Assembly: GCF_036670015.1 (NCBI RefSeq)
Contig: NZ_CP137636.1
Location: 1,156,501-1,220,500, forward strand
Reading direction: 5' to 3'
DNA from: Niallia sp. XMNu-256
GTDB lineage: Bacteria; Bacillota; Bacilli; Bacillales; Cytobacillaceae
Length of the DNA stretch: 64,000 nucleotides
In this document: positions 24,249 to 33,323 of the stretch, piece after piece
Layout of the letters: the number at the start of each line of letters is the position of its first letter
How positions within the stretch are numbered: the stretch's first letter is position 1
The notes under the pieces: generated by a model
What the model was told of the DNA's origin: nothing
The model's database searches: none
What the model saw: only the letters and a program-made list of their open reading frames with translations
Program-made: the position numbers and the translations under genes

Positions 24249-24848
24249 ATGACAAAAGACTTTTTCGCAGCTTTGCAAGACAGACGTTCTATTTATGGAA
24301 TCAATAAAGAGGTGAAGGTTTCTGATGAAAGAATAAAAGAAATTGTTGAATTCGCTGTAAAATATACACCTTCTGCTTTTAATTCTCAAACTGCTCGACT
24401 TGTTGTTTTAACTGGAGAAGCACATGATAAATTATGGGATATTACAACTGAAACATTAAGAAAAGTTGTTGGTGAGGGTGACTTCTCAGGTACTCAACAA
24501 AAAATGGAATCTTTTAAAGCTGGATATGGTACCATATTATTCTTTGAAGATGAAGCCATCGTTAAGTCTCTACAAGAACAATTTGCATTATACGCTGAAA
24601 ATTTCCCAATTTGGTCCCAACAAGCGTCTGGTATGCACCAACTAGTAGTATGGACTGCATTAGAAGCAGAAGGGTTAGGAGCATCACTACAACATTATAA
24701 TCCACTAATTGATGATGAAGTAAAAAATGAATGGGATATTCCAGGTAGTTGGAAATTGATTGCCCAAATGCCATTCGGTAATCCAACTGCACCAGCTGGA
24801 GATAAAGAGTTTAAACCATTGGAAGATCGTGTTAAGTTTTATAAATAA
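24249..24848 (+). CDS. mhqN: Nitroreductase family protein, MhqN-like
   Basis: The 199 residues begin TKDFFAALQDRRSIYGINKE and continue with KYTPSAFNSQTARLVVL and QHYNPLIDDEVKNEWDIPGS, which closely follow B. subtilis MhqN (YdfN) as I recall it. The enzyme uses FMN and NAD(P)H and is induced by quinones and catechols under MhqR. The start follows TAGGAGGACTTACACTT. It lies 4 kb from the mhqO/mhqP-like genes rather than beside them. No MhqR box was recognised upstream. Confidence 0.85.
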   Translation: MTKDFFAALQDRRSIYGINKEVKVSDERIKEIVEFAVKYTPSAFNSQTARLVVLTGEAHDKLWDITTETLRKVVGEGDFSGTQQKMESFKAGYGTILFFEDEAIVKSLQEQFALYAENFPIWSQQASGMHQLVVWTALEAEGLGASLQHYNPLIDDEVKNEWDIPGSWKLIAQMPFGNPTAPAGDKEFKPLEDRVKFYK

Positions 24849-24894
24849 TAATGTAAGTAGGAAAAGAATCGGACCAAATTAACTCTTTCTAATT

Positions 24895-24935
24895 CAAAAA
24901 GTCTTGTTAAGGATATTGCTAACCAGACTTTTTGG
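24895..24935 (+). terminator. Rho-independent terminator
   Basis: CAAAAAGTCT...GTTA pairs with TAAC...AGACTTTTTGG. It ends the nitroreductase transcript. Confidence 0.88.
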
Positions 24936-25007
24936 TATTCATAATATACCGGATAAAAGGGCGTTGAGGAATGCCTTCTCATAATATAAAAAGGGACTAT
25001 ACATTTG

Positions 25008-25046
25008 AAAAGGGCTGCAAACGTTCTGTTGGCAGCCCTTTTTTTC
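25008..25046. terminator. Second terminator, between convergent genes
   Basis: AAAGGGCTGC and GCAGCCCTTTTTTT arms with a 13-nt loop. The T-run suits the plus strand better, but the hairpin may also end the minus-strand ABC operon. Confidence 0.82.
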
Positions 25047-25086
25047 TAATAATATAGTTTCATAGTAGGGGCTGCTTTTTACACCC

Positions 25087-25815
25087 CTATACTGCTTTAG
25101 CTTCCTGATGCACGGAACTTTCAAAGCGGCCTACTCTTTTTTCGACCCGTGTAAAGATAATTTCAAAGAACCAGCTTAGCAACCAGTAGAGTAGAGAAGC
25201 AACCAAATACATTTCTAAAAAACGGTAACCGTCATTTGCTATGATTCTAGAAATAGCTAGGATTTCTACAACCTTTACTGCAAAGGCTACAGAGGTACCT
25301 TTAAGTAAATTAATAAAAGTATTTCCTAGATCAGGTAAGGCAACCTTAAAGGCTTGAGGAAGAATAATTCGATATAAGCCTTGTGCAGTGGTCATTCCTA
25401 CAGAGTGAGCCGCCTCCATTTGTCCTGCTGATATTGCATTTATCGAACCTCGTACAATTTCAGCCTGATAGGCTGATGTATTGATGGTATAAGCGACAAA
25501 TGCAATTAGTAGCGGATGAATGCTATCGGCATTCAAATTCCAGCCGAACTGAGGATTTAGAAAATCAAATAAAACGGGAAGTCCATAAAATAGAACATAT
25601 AATTGAACAATCAACGGAGTCCCGCGGATAAATGAAATATAAAGAATTGATAGTTGATTTAGAACAGGCGTCTTATAAATCCTGCATAAAGCGATAAGCA
25701 GTCCAAAAAACAACCCGAATACCATGGCTACAAATGCAATGGCAAGAGTGGCAGGCACTCCTTTTAACACTTCTGGTAAATGTTCTAAAGCAAAAGAAAA
25801 ATCGATGATAGCCAC
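25087..25815 (-). CDS. Polar amino acid ABC transporter permease (second)
   Basis: The 242-residue membrane protein of the HisM/GlnP type has about five hydrophobic segments and the cytoplasmic coupling loop EAAHSVGMTTAQGLYRIILPQA (in part), which contacts the ATPase. SFIRGTPLIVQLYVLFYGLP is the usual N-terminal family block. It lies downstream of a similar permease, a lipoprotein binding protein and an ATPase, all on the same strand, so it is the fourth gene of one operon. The nearest characterised analogues are cystine (Tcy) importers, but the substrate is inferred from context only. Confidence 0.9.
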   Translation of the reverse strand: MAIIDFSFALEHLPEVLKGVPATLAIAFVAMVFGLFFGLLIALCRIYKTPVLNQLSILYISFIRGTPLIVQLYVLFYGLPVLFDFLNPQFGWNLNADSIHPLLIAFVAYTINTSAYQAEIVRGSINAISAGQMEAAHSVGMTTAQGLYRIILPQAFKVALPDLGNTFINLLKGTSVAFAVKVVEILAISRIIANDGYRFLEMYLVASLLYWLLSWFFEIIFTRVEKRVGRFESSVHQEAKAV

Positions 25816-25841
25816 AAGTGATCACAGTCCTTAACCATTTA

Positions 25842-26534
25842 CTATAAACTTACGCGTCCTTTTTTGAACGACTTTTCAGCATATCCTATGAGTATTTCTA
25901 TTAGGATACATGTTACCCAATAGACAATTGAAATCACAATATAAACTTCAAATATACCAATGCCATAATTGTTACCAAGAATAATCCTGACCTGTCCCAT
26001 AATATCTATAATTCCGATTGTAAAGGCGAGGGATGTATCCTTTAATAATTCAATGGTATTATTACCAATATTAGGGAGAGCAATGACAAATGCTTGTGGT
26101 AGGATAATTCTTCGTAGAGCTTGTGTGTAACTCATCCCTACACTATAGGCTGCTTCTAATTGATCTTTCCCAACCGCTATGTAAGCAGAACGGATAATCT
26201 CTGCTAAATAGGAACCAGTATGAAGAGAAAAGGCCATGATGGCAAAGAATAGTCGATTCCAATGATTAATATCAATTTGAAAGATGAGCAATAGTTGTGG
26301 AAGCCCAAAATAGATTAGGAAAATTTGCACTAACAACGGAGTTGAGCGTGTAAATGATAAATAAAAAGTTGCCAAGGCCGATAACACTGGTATTTTTTGA
26401 ATACGAATAATCGCAATCAAAACAGCTAAAATTAGTGCAAAGAATAAGGATGTAATCATCATAAATAATGTTACTGGAAGTTTATCTATGACCTTAGTAA
26501 AAATATCCAGCCAATAATTGACGTCGGTATTCAT
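25842..26534 (-). CDS. Polar amino acid ABC transporter permease (first)
   Basis: The 230-residue permease has FYLSFTRSTPLLVQIFLIYFG and the EAA loop EAAYSVGMSYTQALRRIILP, both typical of the HisM/GlnP family. With the other permease it would form a heterodimeric channel. The start MNTDVNYW was chosen because GGTGG lies 9 nt upstream; a GTG 12 nt further up overlaps it. A gap of 26 nt separates it from the next permease. Confidence 0.9.
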   Translation of the reverse strand: MNTDVNYWLDIFTKVIDKLPVTLFMMITSLFFALILAVLIAIIRIQKIPVLSALATFYLSFTRSTPLLVQIFLIYFGLPQLLLIFQIDINHWNRLFFAIMAFSLHTGSYLAEIIRSAYIAVGKDQLEAAYSVGMSYTQALRRIILPQAFVIALPNIGNNTIELLKDTSLAFTIGIIDIMGQVRIILGNNYGIGIFEVYIVISIVYWVTCILIEILIGYAEKSFKKGRVSL

Positions 26535-26624
26535 TGAATTCACCACCTAATAACTAATGGACAAAAAAAGATATAAGATACCGTATTGGAATTTAAACTC
26601 CAATACGGATTTAGATTGTTTTGC

Positions 26625-27473
26625 TTATTGCTGATGTTCAAACCCTTTTTCATTTATATAATCAAGGTCTTGGAAAATGTCGGTTCCAAACCATTTCTCT
26701 GATAGCCTGGAAAGTGTTCCATCTTCAATTAATTCTGTTGTAGCTTGATCAAATTGTTGGGCTAATTCGGTATGTTCCTTTTTAAATACTACAAAGATCG
26801 GTTCCTTTGAAACCACTCCGCCCACCTTTAAATCTAAGTTCAGTTGCTCTTGAACTGCATCAAAAGTTGTTTTGTTCAAGAAAACAGCATCTGCCTTTCC
26901 TTCAGCTACACGTTTTAAGTTATCTGCATTCGATGGATGGTCAATACTTTCAATGGCGACAGGATTATCAGGGTGCTGTTCATTATAGGCATTTAAAATG
27001 GCTCTTAATCCACCACTTGGTGACATAGGGGCAAGTTTTTTATCAACCATATCATCTAATGATTGAATATCATTGCGATCTGATTTAGTAATTAGAGCGG
27101 TAAGAGAATATCCGTATTCTTTTTCTGGGTAAAGAAACTTTTCTTCTCTCTCAGGGTTTTTGAAAAACCAGTTGATGGCAAGATCAAATTTTCCTGTATC
27201 TACCCCAACTAAATTGGTTTCTTCTTCTCCCCACACATATTCAAAGTGATAATCTGGTAACTTCTTTTCTATTTCTTTTAAATAGTCCATATCATAACCA
27301 ATGGGATTATTTTGATCATCCGCATGTAAGAAAGGTGGATTCACTTCATCACTTAATGCTACTTTAATGATTTTTTTTCCATCCGAAGTTTCATTAGTAG
27401 TCGTATTAGAGCAACCTGCGATAATAAAAATAGAAACTAGTGCTAATAGTGCTGTTAACCATAAACGTTTCAT
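26625..27473 (-). CDS. Amino acid ABC transporter substrate-binding lipoprotein
   Basis: The 282-residue protein starts with a lipoprotein signal MKRLWLTALLALVSIFIIAGC, with the lipobox IIAGC at residues 17-21 (Cys lipidated and anchored outside the membrane). The mature part has the family 3 pattern: PPFLHADDQNNPIGYDMDYL and GVDTGKFDLAINW. The ligand should be an amino acid or a sulfur-containing relative. The start follows AGGAGGAAACAAAAT; an upstream in-frame ATG overlaps the ATPase gene and lacks a ribosome binding site. Confidence 0.92.
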   Translation of the reverse strand: MKRLWLTALLALVSIFIIAGCSNTTTNETSDGKKIIKVALSDEVNPPFLHADDQNNPIGYDMDYLKEIEKKLPDYHFEYVWGEEETNLVGVDTGKFDLAINWFFKNPEREEKFLYPEKEYGYSLTALITKSDRNDIQSLDDMVDKKLAPMSPSGGLRAILNAYNEQHPDNPVAIESIDHPSNADNLKRVAEGKADAVFLNKTTFDAVQEQLNLDLKVGGVVSKEPIFVVFKKEHTELAQQFDQATTELIEDGTLSRLSEKWFGTDIFQDLDYINEKGFEHQQ

Positions 27474-27489
27474 ATTTTGTTTCCTCCTA

Positions 27490-28242
27490 TTAAATTGTAT
27501 ACTCTGGTTCATGTACTAATCTTCTTAAAAACTGTTTCGTACGTTCTTGTGTAGGATGAACTAACACTTCTTTAGGTGTTCCTTGTTCAACAATCACTCC
27601 GCCATCCATAAAAACAACACGGTTGGCTACCTCTCTAGCAAAATCAATTTCATGGGTAACGATCACCATGGTAATTCCTTCTTTGGCAATATCTTTTATA
27701 ATTGCTAACACTTCACCGACCATCTCAGGGTCAAGTGCAGAGGTGGGTTCATCAAATAAGATGACCGAAGGATTTAAAGCAAGTGCCCTTGCAATGCCAA
27801 CCCGTTGTTGTTGCCCACCGGATAGTTGGGCTGGATATTCATTTAACTTTTCCTCTAACCCAACTTTTTTTAGTAATCCAGTACTAATCTCTTTTGCCTC
27901 AGTTTTATTCATTTTTTTGGAGACAATAAGTCCTTCCATGACGTTTTCCAGAACTGTTTTATTTTTGAATAAATTATAATGCTGGAAAACCATCGCAGAC
28001 ATCCTTCTTAATGTGAGGATATCTTTTTTTGAGGCATGTTTGCCATCAACAGAAAATCCGTCAATTGAAACGATCCCCTGATCTGGTTTCTCTAAATAAT
28101 TCATACAGCGTAGAAGGGTTGTTTTCCCTGAACCACTAGGGCCGATAATCACTAAAACATCGCCTTTATTCACTTCCAGGTCAACGCCCTTTAGGACTGT
28201 ATTATTCTTAAAACTTTTATGAATGTTTTTGAGTACAATCAT
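27490..28242 (-). CDS. Amino acid ABC transporter ATP-binding protein
   Basis: The 250-residue ATPase shows Walker [10 protein letters not shown] at residues 33-41, signature [10 protein letters not shown] near 138, and Walker [13 protein letters not shown] near 160, with the switch His in IVTHEIDFA. It is the first gene of the operon, ahead of the binding protein and two permeases. This order (ATPase first) differs from the B. subtilis tcyJKLMN order. It is divergent from an acyl-CoA-dehydrogenase-like gene, with a palindrome between them. Confidence 0.94.
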   Translation of the reverse strand: MIVLKNIHKSFKNNTVLKGVDLEVNKGDVLVIIGPSGSGKTTLLRCMNYLEKPDQGIVSIDGFSVDGKHASKKDILTLRRMSAMVFQHYNLFKNKTVLENVMEGLIVSKKMNKTEAKEISTGLLKKVGLEEKLNEYPAQLSGGQQQRVGIARALALNPSVILFDEPTSALDPEMVGEVLAIIKDIAKEGITMVIVTHEIDFAREVANRVVFMDGGVIVEQGTPKEVLVHPTQERTKQFLRRLVHEPEYTI

Positions 28243-28308
28243 GATAACACCTCGCTTTTTTACTATATTTATAATGTAAATATGAATAACAACACATTAG
28301 CACACAGT

Positions 28309-28345
28309 AATCCTACTTGTCTAGTAAGATTTTTGCTGGTATAAT
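28309..28345 (+). promoter_or_regulatory. Promoter with overlapping operator-like palindrome
   Basis: TTGTCT and TATAAT are spaced by 17 nt, with an extended TG before the -10. The inverted repeat AATCCTACT-TGTCT-AGTAAGATT (8 of 9 pairs) covers the -35. It would control the plus-strand flavoprotein gene and perhaps the divergent ABC operon. Confidence 0.6.
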
Positions 28346-28446
28346 AAAAATTATTAAATTGCGGAAATATTATTCTATAATATTAATTTAAATTGAAAAA
28401 AGCCATTCAAATGGATTGGAAAGCAATAAAAGAAGGAAGTGTATGC

Positions 28447-29607
28447 ATGTCAAAATCATTATTTCTAAAAACTAATACCCAAAAACAATGGGTGGATAAA
28501 TTGTTATCCCATAAGGAATCTTTTCAAAGCTATTCAAATGAAGTGGATAAAAAATCACGGTTTCCAAAAGAAAATGTAAAAGCTCTCGTTGAAATGGGTT
28601 ACACAAAGCTAACTCTACCAAAAGAATATGGTGGCGAAGGGATTACTGTAACGGATATGGTTTTATTCCAAGAGACGATCGCCAGTTTTGATGGTTCAAC
28701 AGGGTTAGCAATTGGTTGGCACCAAGGGGTTGTCGGAGAATTATACGAACAAAAGCTCTGGAAAGAAGAACAAATGAAAGCCTTTGCAAAGGAAATCGTT
28801 AATGGGGCTCTTGTAAACAGAGCGGTTAGTGAGGCAATTACAGGAAGCCCTACTCGCGGTGGTCGTCCAGGAACAAATGCTGCTAAACAAAATGGAAAGT
28901 GGGTGATTACAGGTCAAAAGACGTTTACAACCATGTCACCCGCTTTAACTCATTTTCTTGTATCTGCATGGGTAGAAGAGAAGGAAGGAATTGGCTTTTT
29001 CTTAATTGATCGTGAAGCAGATGGGTTATCGATCAAAGAGACATGGGATGTTATTGGCATGCGTGGAACGGAAAGTCATGACCTCGTTCTTGATAAAGTT
29101 GAGGTAGAAGAAGAGAATTTTGTTGAGTTAAATAAGGGGCCAAGAGGAAACAAAGTGAATGGCTGGATTTTACATATTCCGGCATGTTATTTAGGTATTG
29201 CCCAGGCTGCCCGTGATTATGCAGTCGACTATGCGACACAATATTCGCCAAATAGTATTCAAGGAACCATTAGTGAATTGCCAAATGTCCAAAATTTAAT
29301 TGGTCAAATCGATTTGGAATTAATGAAAGCACGCCATTTTCTTTATAGTGTAGCAGAGTCATATGATGATGAGGCACGCCGTCCCTACATTATTAATGAA
29401 TTAAGTGCTGCGAAACATATTGTCACAAACTCAGCGATTTCCATTGTCGATAAATCCATGAGAATCGTAGGAGCGAAGAGTTTACAGTTGTCTAATCCAC
29501 TACAAAGATATTACCGTGATGTTCGCGCAGGCCTTCATAATCCACCAATGGATGATATGACCATCTCAAAAATAGCTCAAACGGCTATAAATGAGTTTAA
29601 ACAATAA
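28447..29607 (+). CDS. Acyl-CoA dehydrogenase family flavoprotein (SfnC/DszC-like context)
   Basis: The 386-residue protein has the acyl-CoA dehydrogenase fold: FPKENVKALVEMGYTKLTLP, SEAITGSPTRGG, WVITGQKTFTTMSPALTHFLVSAW in part, and WDVIGMRGTESHDLVL. Members next to sulfur-compound importers often act as FMNH2-dependent monooxygenases on organosulfur compounds rather than on acyl-CoA. No catalytic Glu typical of true acyl-CoA dehydrogenases could be placed with confidence. The start follows GAAGGAAGTGTATGC. The transcript would start at the promoter with a palindrome 100 nt upstream. Confidence 0.82.
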   Translation: MSKSLFLKTNTQKQWVDKLLSHKESFQSYSNEVDKKSRFPKENVKALVEMGYTKLTLPKEYGGEGITVTDMVLFQETIASFDGSTGLAIGWHQGVVGELYEQKLWKEEQMKAFAKEIVNGALVNRAVSEAITGSPTRGGRPGTNAAKQNGKWVITGQKTFTTMSPALTHFLVSAWVEEKEGIGFFLIDREADGLSIKETWDVIGMRGTESHDLVLDKVEVEEENFVELNKGPRGNKVNGWILHIPACYLGIAQAARDYAVDYATQYSPNSIQGTISELPNVQNLIGQIDLELMKARHFLYSVAESYDDEARRPYIINELSAAKHIVTNSAISIVDKSMRIVGAKSLQLSNPLQRYYRDVRAGLHNPPMDDMTISKIAQTAINEFKQ

Positions 29608-29734
29608 TAGCTAATAAAAGTAATTTCATCATTTAGTAGAATAGGTAGATAAATCAATATAAATTTGATAACCTTTAAAATATTGGTTTATAGTGATAAG
29701 GAACATTTTCCAACTTGAAAGGGGCAAATGAAAG

Positions 29735-30847
29735 ATGGCAATAAAATTACCATTGAAAGCAGATCATGTGGGAAGCTTTTTAAGAACCGAACCGATTAAA
29801 GAGGCGAGAAAGGCTTTTGCAAACGGGGAAATTGATCAAGCAGCATTAAAAGCGGTTGAGGATCAAGAAATTACAAAACTGGTTCAAAAAGAAATTGAGG
29901 TTGGACTTAAAGCGATAACAGACGGGGAGTTTAGACGTAGTTGGTGGCATCTAGACTTCTTATCAGGATTAGACGGTGTAGAATTTTTTGAAACAGAATA
30001 TGTCAGCAACTTTAAAGGGGCAAAAACGAAGAATAATGCGATAAAAGTAACGGGAAAAGTAGATTTTAATAATCATTATATGATCGAACATTTCCAGTTT
30101 TTAAAAGAAGCGGTTGAACAATATGGTGATGGAACACAAGTAGCGAAATTCGCGATTCCAAGTCCAAATATGCTTGCAACAAGAATGCAAGGTGATGAAT
30201 ACTATAACGGCGATAAAGAGGCACTATTAAACGATACAGTTACAGCTTATCAAAAGGCAATTCAAGCATTCTACGATGCAGGCTGTCGTTATTTACAATT
30301 AGACGATACTTCTTGGATCGATTTTGTTTCAGAAGACCGTATTAAAGCGGTTGAGGAAAAAGAAGGCAAGAAAGTCGATGAGATCATCAATGACCGAGTG
30401 CGTTGTTTAAATGAAGCAATTGCAAACAAGCCTGAAGATATGCTTATCACCATGCATATTTGTCGTGGAAACTTCCGCTCTACTTATATCGCTAGCGGCG
30501 GTTATGATCAAATATCCGATGCGATTTTTGATCAATTAAATGTGGACGGGCTTTTCCTTGAATATGACGATAAACGCTCAGGTGATTTTGAACCATTAAA
30601 AAGCTTTGGTCAAAATAATAAAGTCGTTGTTCTAGGATTAATTACGTCTAAATTCCCTGAACTAGAAGATCCAGAAAATATTAAAACGAGAATAAAAGAA
30701 GCAAGTCAATATATTCCATTAGAAAATCTAGCGTTAAGTCCTCAATGTGGATTCTCTAGTACAGAAGAAGGAAACGTATTAACGGAAGAGGACCAATGGA
30801 ATAAAATTAAACATGTGATCAAGATTGCCGAAAGCGTGTGGGCATAA
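29735..30847 (+). CDS. MetE C-terminal-type methyltransferase, YxjG/YxjH-like
   Basis: The 370-residue protein corresponds to the catalytic half of cobalamin-independent methionine synthase, as in YxjG and YxjH. It shows ADHVGSFLRTEPIKEARKAF near the start, LQLDDTSWIDFV near residue 190, MHICRGNFRSTY near 240 and LSPQCGFSST near 330. The His, Cys and Glu of these motifs form the zinc site for methyl transfer to homocysteine or a related thiol. In B. subtilis the paralogues are controlled by an S-box; none is seen here. Context suggests sulfur amino acid metabolism. Confidence 0.9.
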   Translation: MAIKLPLKADHVGSFLRTEPIKEARKAFANGEIDQAALKAVEDQEITKLVQKEIEVGLKAITDGEFRRSWWHLDFLSGLDGVEFFETEYVSNFKGAKTKNNAIKVTGKVDFNNHYMIEHFQFLKEAVEQYGDGTQVAKFAIPSPNMLATRMQGDEYYNGDKEALLNDTVTAYQKAIQAFYDAGCRYLQLDDTSWIDFVSEDRIKAVEEKEGKKVDEIINDRVRCLNEAIANKPEDMLITMHICRGNFRSTYIASGGYDQISDAIFDQLNVDGLFLEYDDKRSGDFEPLKSFGQNNKVVVLGLITSKFPELEDPENIKTRIKEASQYIPLENLALSPQCGFSSTEEGNVLTEEDQWNKIKHVIKIAESVWA

Positions 30848-30869
30848 TTAAATAAACCATTGGATTTTT

Positions 30870-30908
30870 AAACCTAACCAAAACGATTATATTTGGTTAG
30901 GTTTTTCT
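30870..30908 (+). terminator. Rho-independent terminator
   Basis: AACCTAACCAAA and TTTGGTTAGGTTTTT arms. It ends the methyltransferase transcript. Confidence 0.9.
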
Positions 30909-31264
30909 TGTTTTAAAATTCATTAGTATGGCAAATATGGAAAAATGACTTCTATATTAAATGAATCTTAATTCACTAGAAGGGTTAAATACTTTAAATC
31001 CTTATAAAAATTGTGCATAATGATATATATAATACTATATTCAATTCAAGATAATTTAAGTGAAGGGTAATAACAACTTTTTTTAGTGAAAATTTTAGAA
31101 TAACAAAATCAATGGTTTGAGAAGTGAATGGTTATAAAACTACAAAGGACCGGAATCAAGTTCGGATCCAATTGCTCGAGCCAAGAGTTGAGTCAATTTA
31201 TTATTGCAGCAAAGAAGCCGGGAAAAAGAGCTATGTAATATGATATTAGTGGAGGGTCAAGAAT
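30909..31264. other. Intergenic region before the pirin gene
   Basis: About 350 nt, AT-rich in its first two thirds, with no convincing gene, promoter or operator. The last 120 nt have higher GC and an open frame of about 40 codons with a weak start, which ends shortly before the pirin ribosome binding site. That part may be a remnant of another gene. Confidence 0.4.
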
Positions 31265-32281
31265 ATGGGGAATAAGAAGATCATTCAAATACAAAATTTA
31301 GGTTTTCAATGGCAAGCTGAGAGTCCATTCCTTTTCAGTGTGCATCATAAGGATGCCTATCCAGCTGGGAATGATGAACAAGGGCCGGATGTTTCATTAG
31401 CAGGCAGGAATCTAGGAGAAGACTTTGCCATAAAAGACGGTTTCAGAATGTATCATGGAAAAACAGTGCCAGGCTTTCCTTATCATCCACATCGCGGATT
31501 CGAAACCGTTACCGTTGTCTTGGAAGGCTTTGTTGATCACTTTGATTCAACTGGAGCAGTGGGGCGCTATGGGAATGGAGATGTACAGTGGATGACAACA
31601 GGGAAAGGGTGCCTACACTCAGAAATGTTTCCCCTTGTACATGAAGACCGAGAGAATCCACTAGAACTCTTTCAAATTTGGTTGAACCTGGCTGCTGAGA
31701 ATAAATTTTCCCAACCTGTATATAAGATGCTATGGTCTGAGGACATTCCAGTTATTGAAACGATAGCACATAATGAACGGAAATCAACGGTTAGGATCAT
31801 TACAGGAAGTTGGGAAGGGAAGAAAAGTCTAGAGCCTAGCAATGTATCTTGGGCGAAGGATCGGAACCATCATGTTGGGATTTACCTTATTAAAATGGAG
31901 GCAGAGGCATCTATCACGTTGCCGTCTATCTCTAGTACTTTAAATCGAAACTTGTATTTCTATGAAGGGAAAGAAATTAACATTGATGATAGGACGATTG
32001 AGAGTTCTAATCGAATTAAACTTGCAGGTGACCAGGAAATTAAGATTAAAAATGGATCACAAGAAAGTCAACTACTCGTATTAGAAGGGGAGCCGATTCC
32101 AGAACCGATTGTCCAATATGGACCTTTTGTTATGAATTCTGAAGAGGAAATTCGCGAGGCCTATAAAGACTATCAAATGACACAGTTCGGTGGCTGGCCT
32201 TGGGGTCGACCAGATCCAGTAAACGAGCGTAACGCTGGAAGGTTTGCTAAACATGCGGATGGAACCGTTGAAAAAAGATAA
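31265..32281 (+). CDS. Pirin family protein
   Basis: The 338-residue bicupin has the pirin signature in the first cupin: FPYHPHRGFETVTVVLEGF at residues 77-95 and KGCLHSEMFP near 119, giving the His, His, His and Glu metal ligands. The C-terminal cupin begins near residue 200. Some pirins oxidise flavonoids such as quercetin, others regulate enzymes; which applies here is unknown. The ATG follows GGAGGGTCAAGAAT. It converges with a TetR gene and is probably transcribed alone. Confidence 0.9.
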   Translation: MGNKKIIQIQNLGFQWQAESPFLFSVHHKDAYPAGNDEQGPDVSLAGRNLGEDFAIKDGFRMYHGKTVPGFPYHPHRGFETVTVVLEGFVDHFDSTGAVGRYGNGDVQWMTTGKGCLHSEMFPLVHEDRENPLELFQIWLNLAAENKFSQPVYKMLWSEDIPVIETIAHNERKSTVRIITGSWEGKKSLEPSNVSWAKDRNHHVGIYLIKMEAEASITLPSISSTLNRNLYFYEGKEINIDDRTIESSNRIKLAGDQEIKIKNGSQESQLLVLEGEPIPEPIVQYGPFVMNSEEEIREAYKDYQMTQFGGWPWGRPDPVNERNAGRFAKHADGTVEKR

Positions 32282-32334
32282 GGTACTAAGGAAATCAGCA
32301 GGTACTTTTAATAATAAAGGTTTCTATAACTAAT

Positions 32335-32380
32335 AAGGGCCCGAGCATTTATTGTCGGCAGCCCTTTAACTTTGATTTTT
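32335..32380. terminator. Hairpin between convergent genes
   Basis: AAGGGC and GCCCTT arms with an inner CCGA/TCGG pair, followed by T-rich sequence after 8 nt. It is weaker than the other terminators and may serve both strands. Confidence 0.45.
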
Positions 32381-32400
32381 TCTTATTTTTGCAAATTCCG

Positions 32401-33273
32401 TTATTGTTCTCTTAAGTAAAACCATACCATATTTATAAATGTATTCACCTGTAATTCAATAGGGGTTCCTTTAAATACCTTTTGAAAAGGTTCTAATAAA
32501 GGTTTGATAACCACTTTACGAATGCGACTCAGCCCCAATTCCGATTGGATGGCATCATATAAATCTTGCTGTTCTTCATTAAAGACATATTGTTGTTTCA
32601 GTTGATGGAAGTGTTCCATGATCTCTACTATCGATATGTTTTTCCTTTCACCCTTTTGACGCAATAAATGGATGGCTGAATGATTTAGCATCGGGCTTCC
32701 GTTCTTAATCATTTGAGGAATAATTAGCTCTACATAGGTCAAAATGTTCGAGATTAAATCATGTAAGGAATAAGAACGATTCGTAATACGCAACGTAAAA
32801 AGCATATGTTGAAGCATGCCATAAAATAGGACAGTTCCTTCAAAAGCATAATCCCGAATTTCCTCCCCCATTAATTCAATTAACCTATTTTCCAGCCATT
32901 CCATTTCAATCACTCGGTGTTGCAGAACTAATTTTCTAAGTTCTTTCTCATTTGAATATAGAATTTCCTCAAATAGCGCATTCAGATTACGTTCTTCGTT
33001 TAAGCGAATTAAAATGGTAATTTGCTCAATGAACACTTCACGATCTTGTGCATTTTTACTTAATTGGACTTGGATTCGCTGTTGGCTTGCATCGTAACGA
33101 AGATATTCTAAAATGTCAGCAATACAATCATTTTTTGAAGTGAAATAATTATAAAAAGTCCCTTTTGAAATCGCTGCATTTTCTATAATCTCCTGTATAG
33201 ATGTTCGAGCAATTCCTTTTTCTACAAATAATTTTAAAGCAATATCTGCTACTTTTCTTTTACGATGATTCAT
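32401..33273 (-). CDS. TetR/AcrR family regulator (long C-terminal domain)
   Basis: The 290-residue protein has the TetR helix-turn-helix in residues 7-52: VADIALKLFVEKGIARTSI and ISKGTFYNYFTSKNDCI. Its C-terminal domain is about 90 residues longer than usual and ends in a helix that includes a Phe and several Glu residues. The start follows TTAGGAGGAGTAC. No operator was found. It converges with the pirin gene and is next to a decayed LysR gene, so its target is unclear. Confidence 0.88.
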   Translation of the reverse strand: MNHRKRKVADIALKLFVEKGIARTSIQEIIENAAISKGTFYNYFTSKNDCIADILEYLRYDASQQRIQVQLSKNAQDREVFIEQITILIRLNEERNLNALFEEILYSNEKELRKLVLQHRVIEMEWLENRLIELMGEEIRDYAFEGTVLFYGMLQHMLFTLRITNRSYSLHDLISNILTYVELIIPQMIKNGSPMLNHSAIHLLRQKGERKNISIVEIMEHFHQLKQQYVFNEEQQDLYDAIQSELGLSRIRKVVIKPLLEPFQKVFKGTPIELQVNTFINMVWFYLREQ

Positions 33274-33323
33274 GTACTCCTCCTAACTTCCAGATGGTGT
33301 CTACTGCCTCATTAGACATTTCT

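Noticed and set aside
29608-29734. S-box (SAM) riboswitch before the MetE-like gene
   Set aside because: The B. subtilis relatives are S-box genes, but this 127-nt leader has no S-box consensus and is too short for the full fold plus terminator.
31080-31234. Open frame of about 40 codons before the pirin gene
   Set aside because: Weak GTG start without a ribosome binding site, no recognisable family and no repeat at its ends; noted only as a possible remnant.
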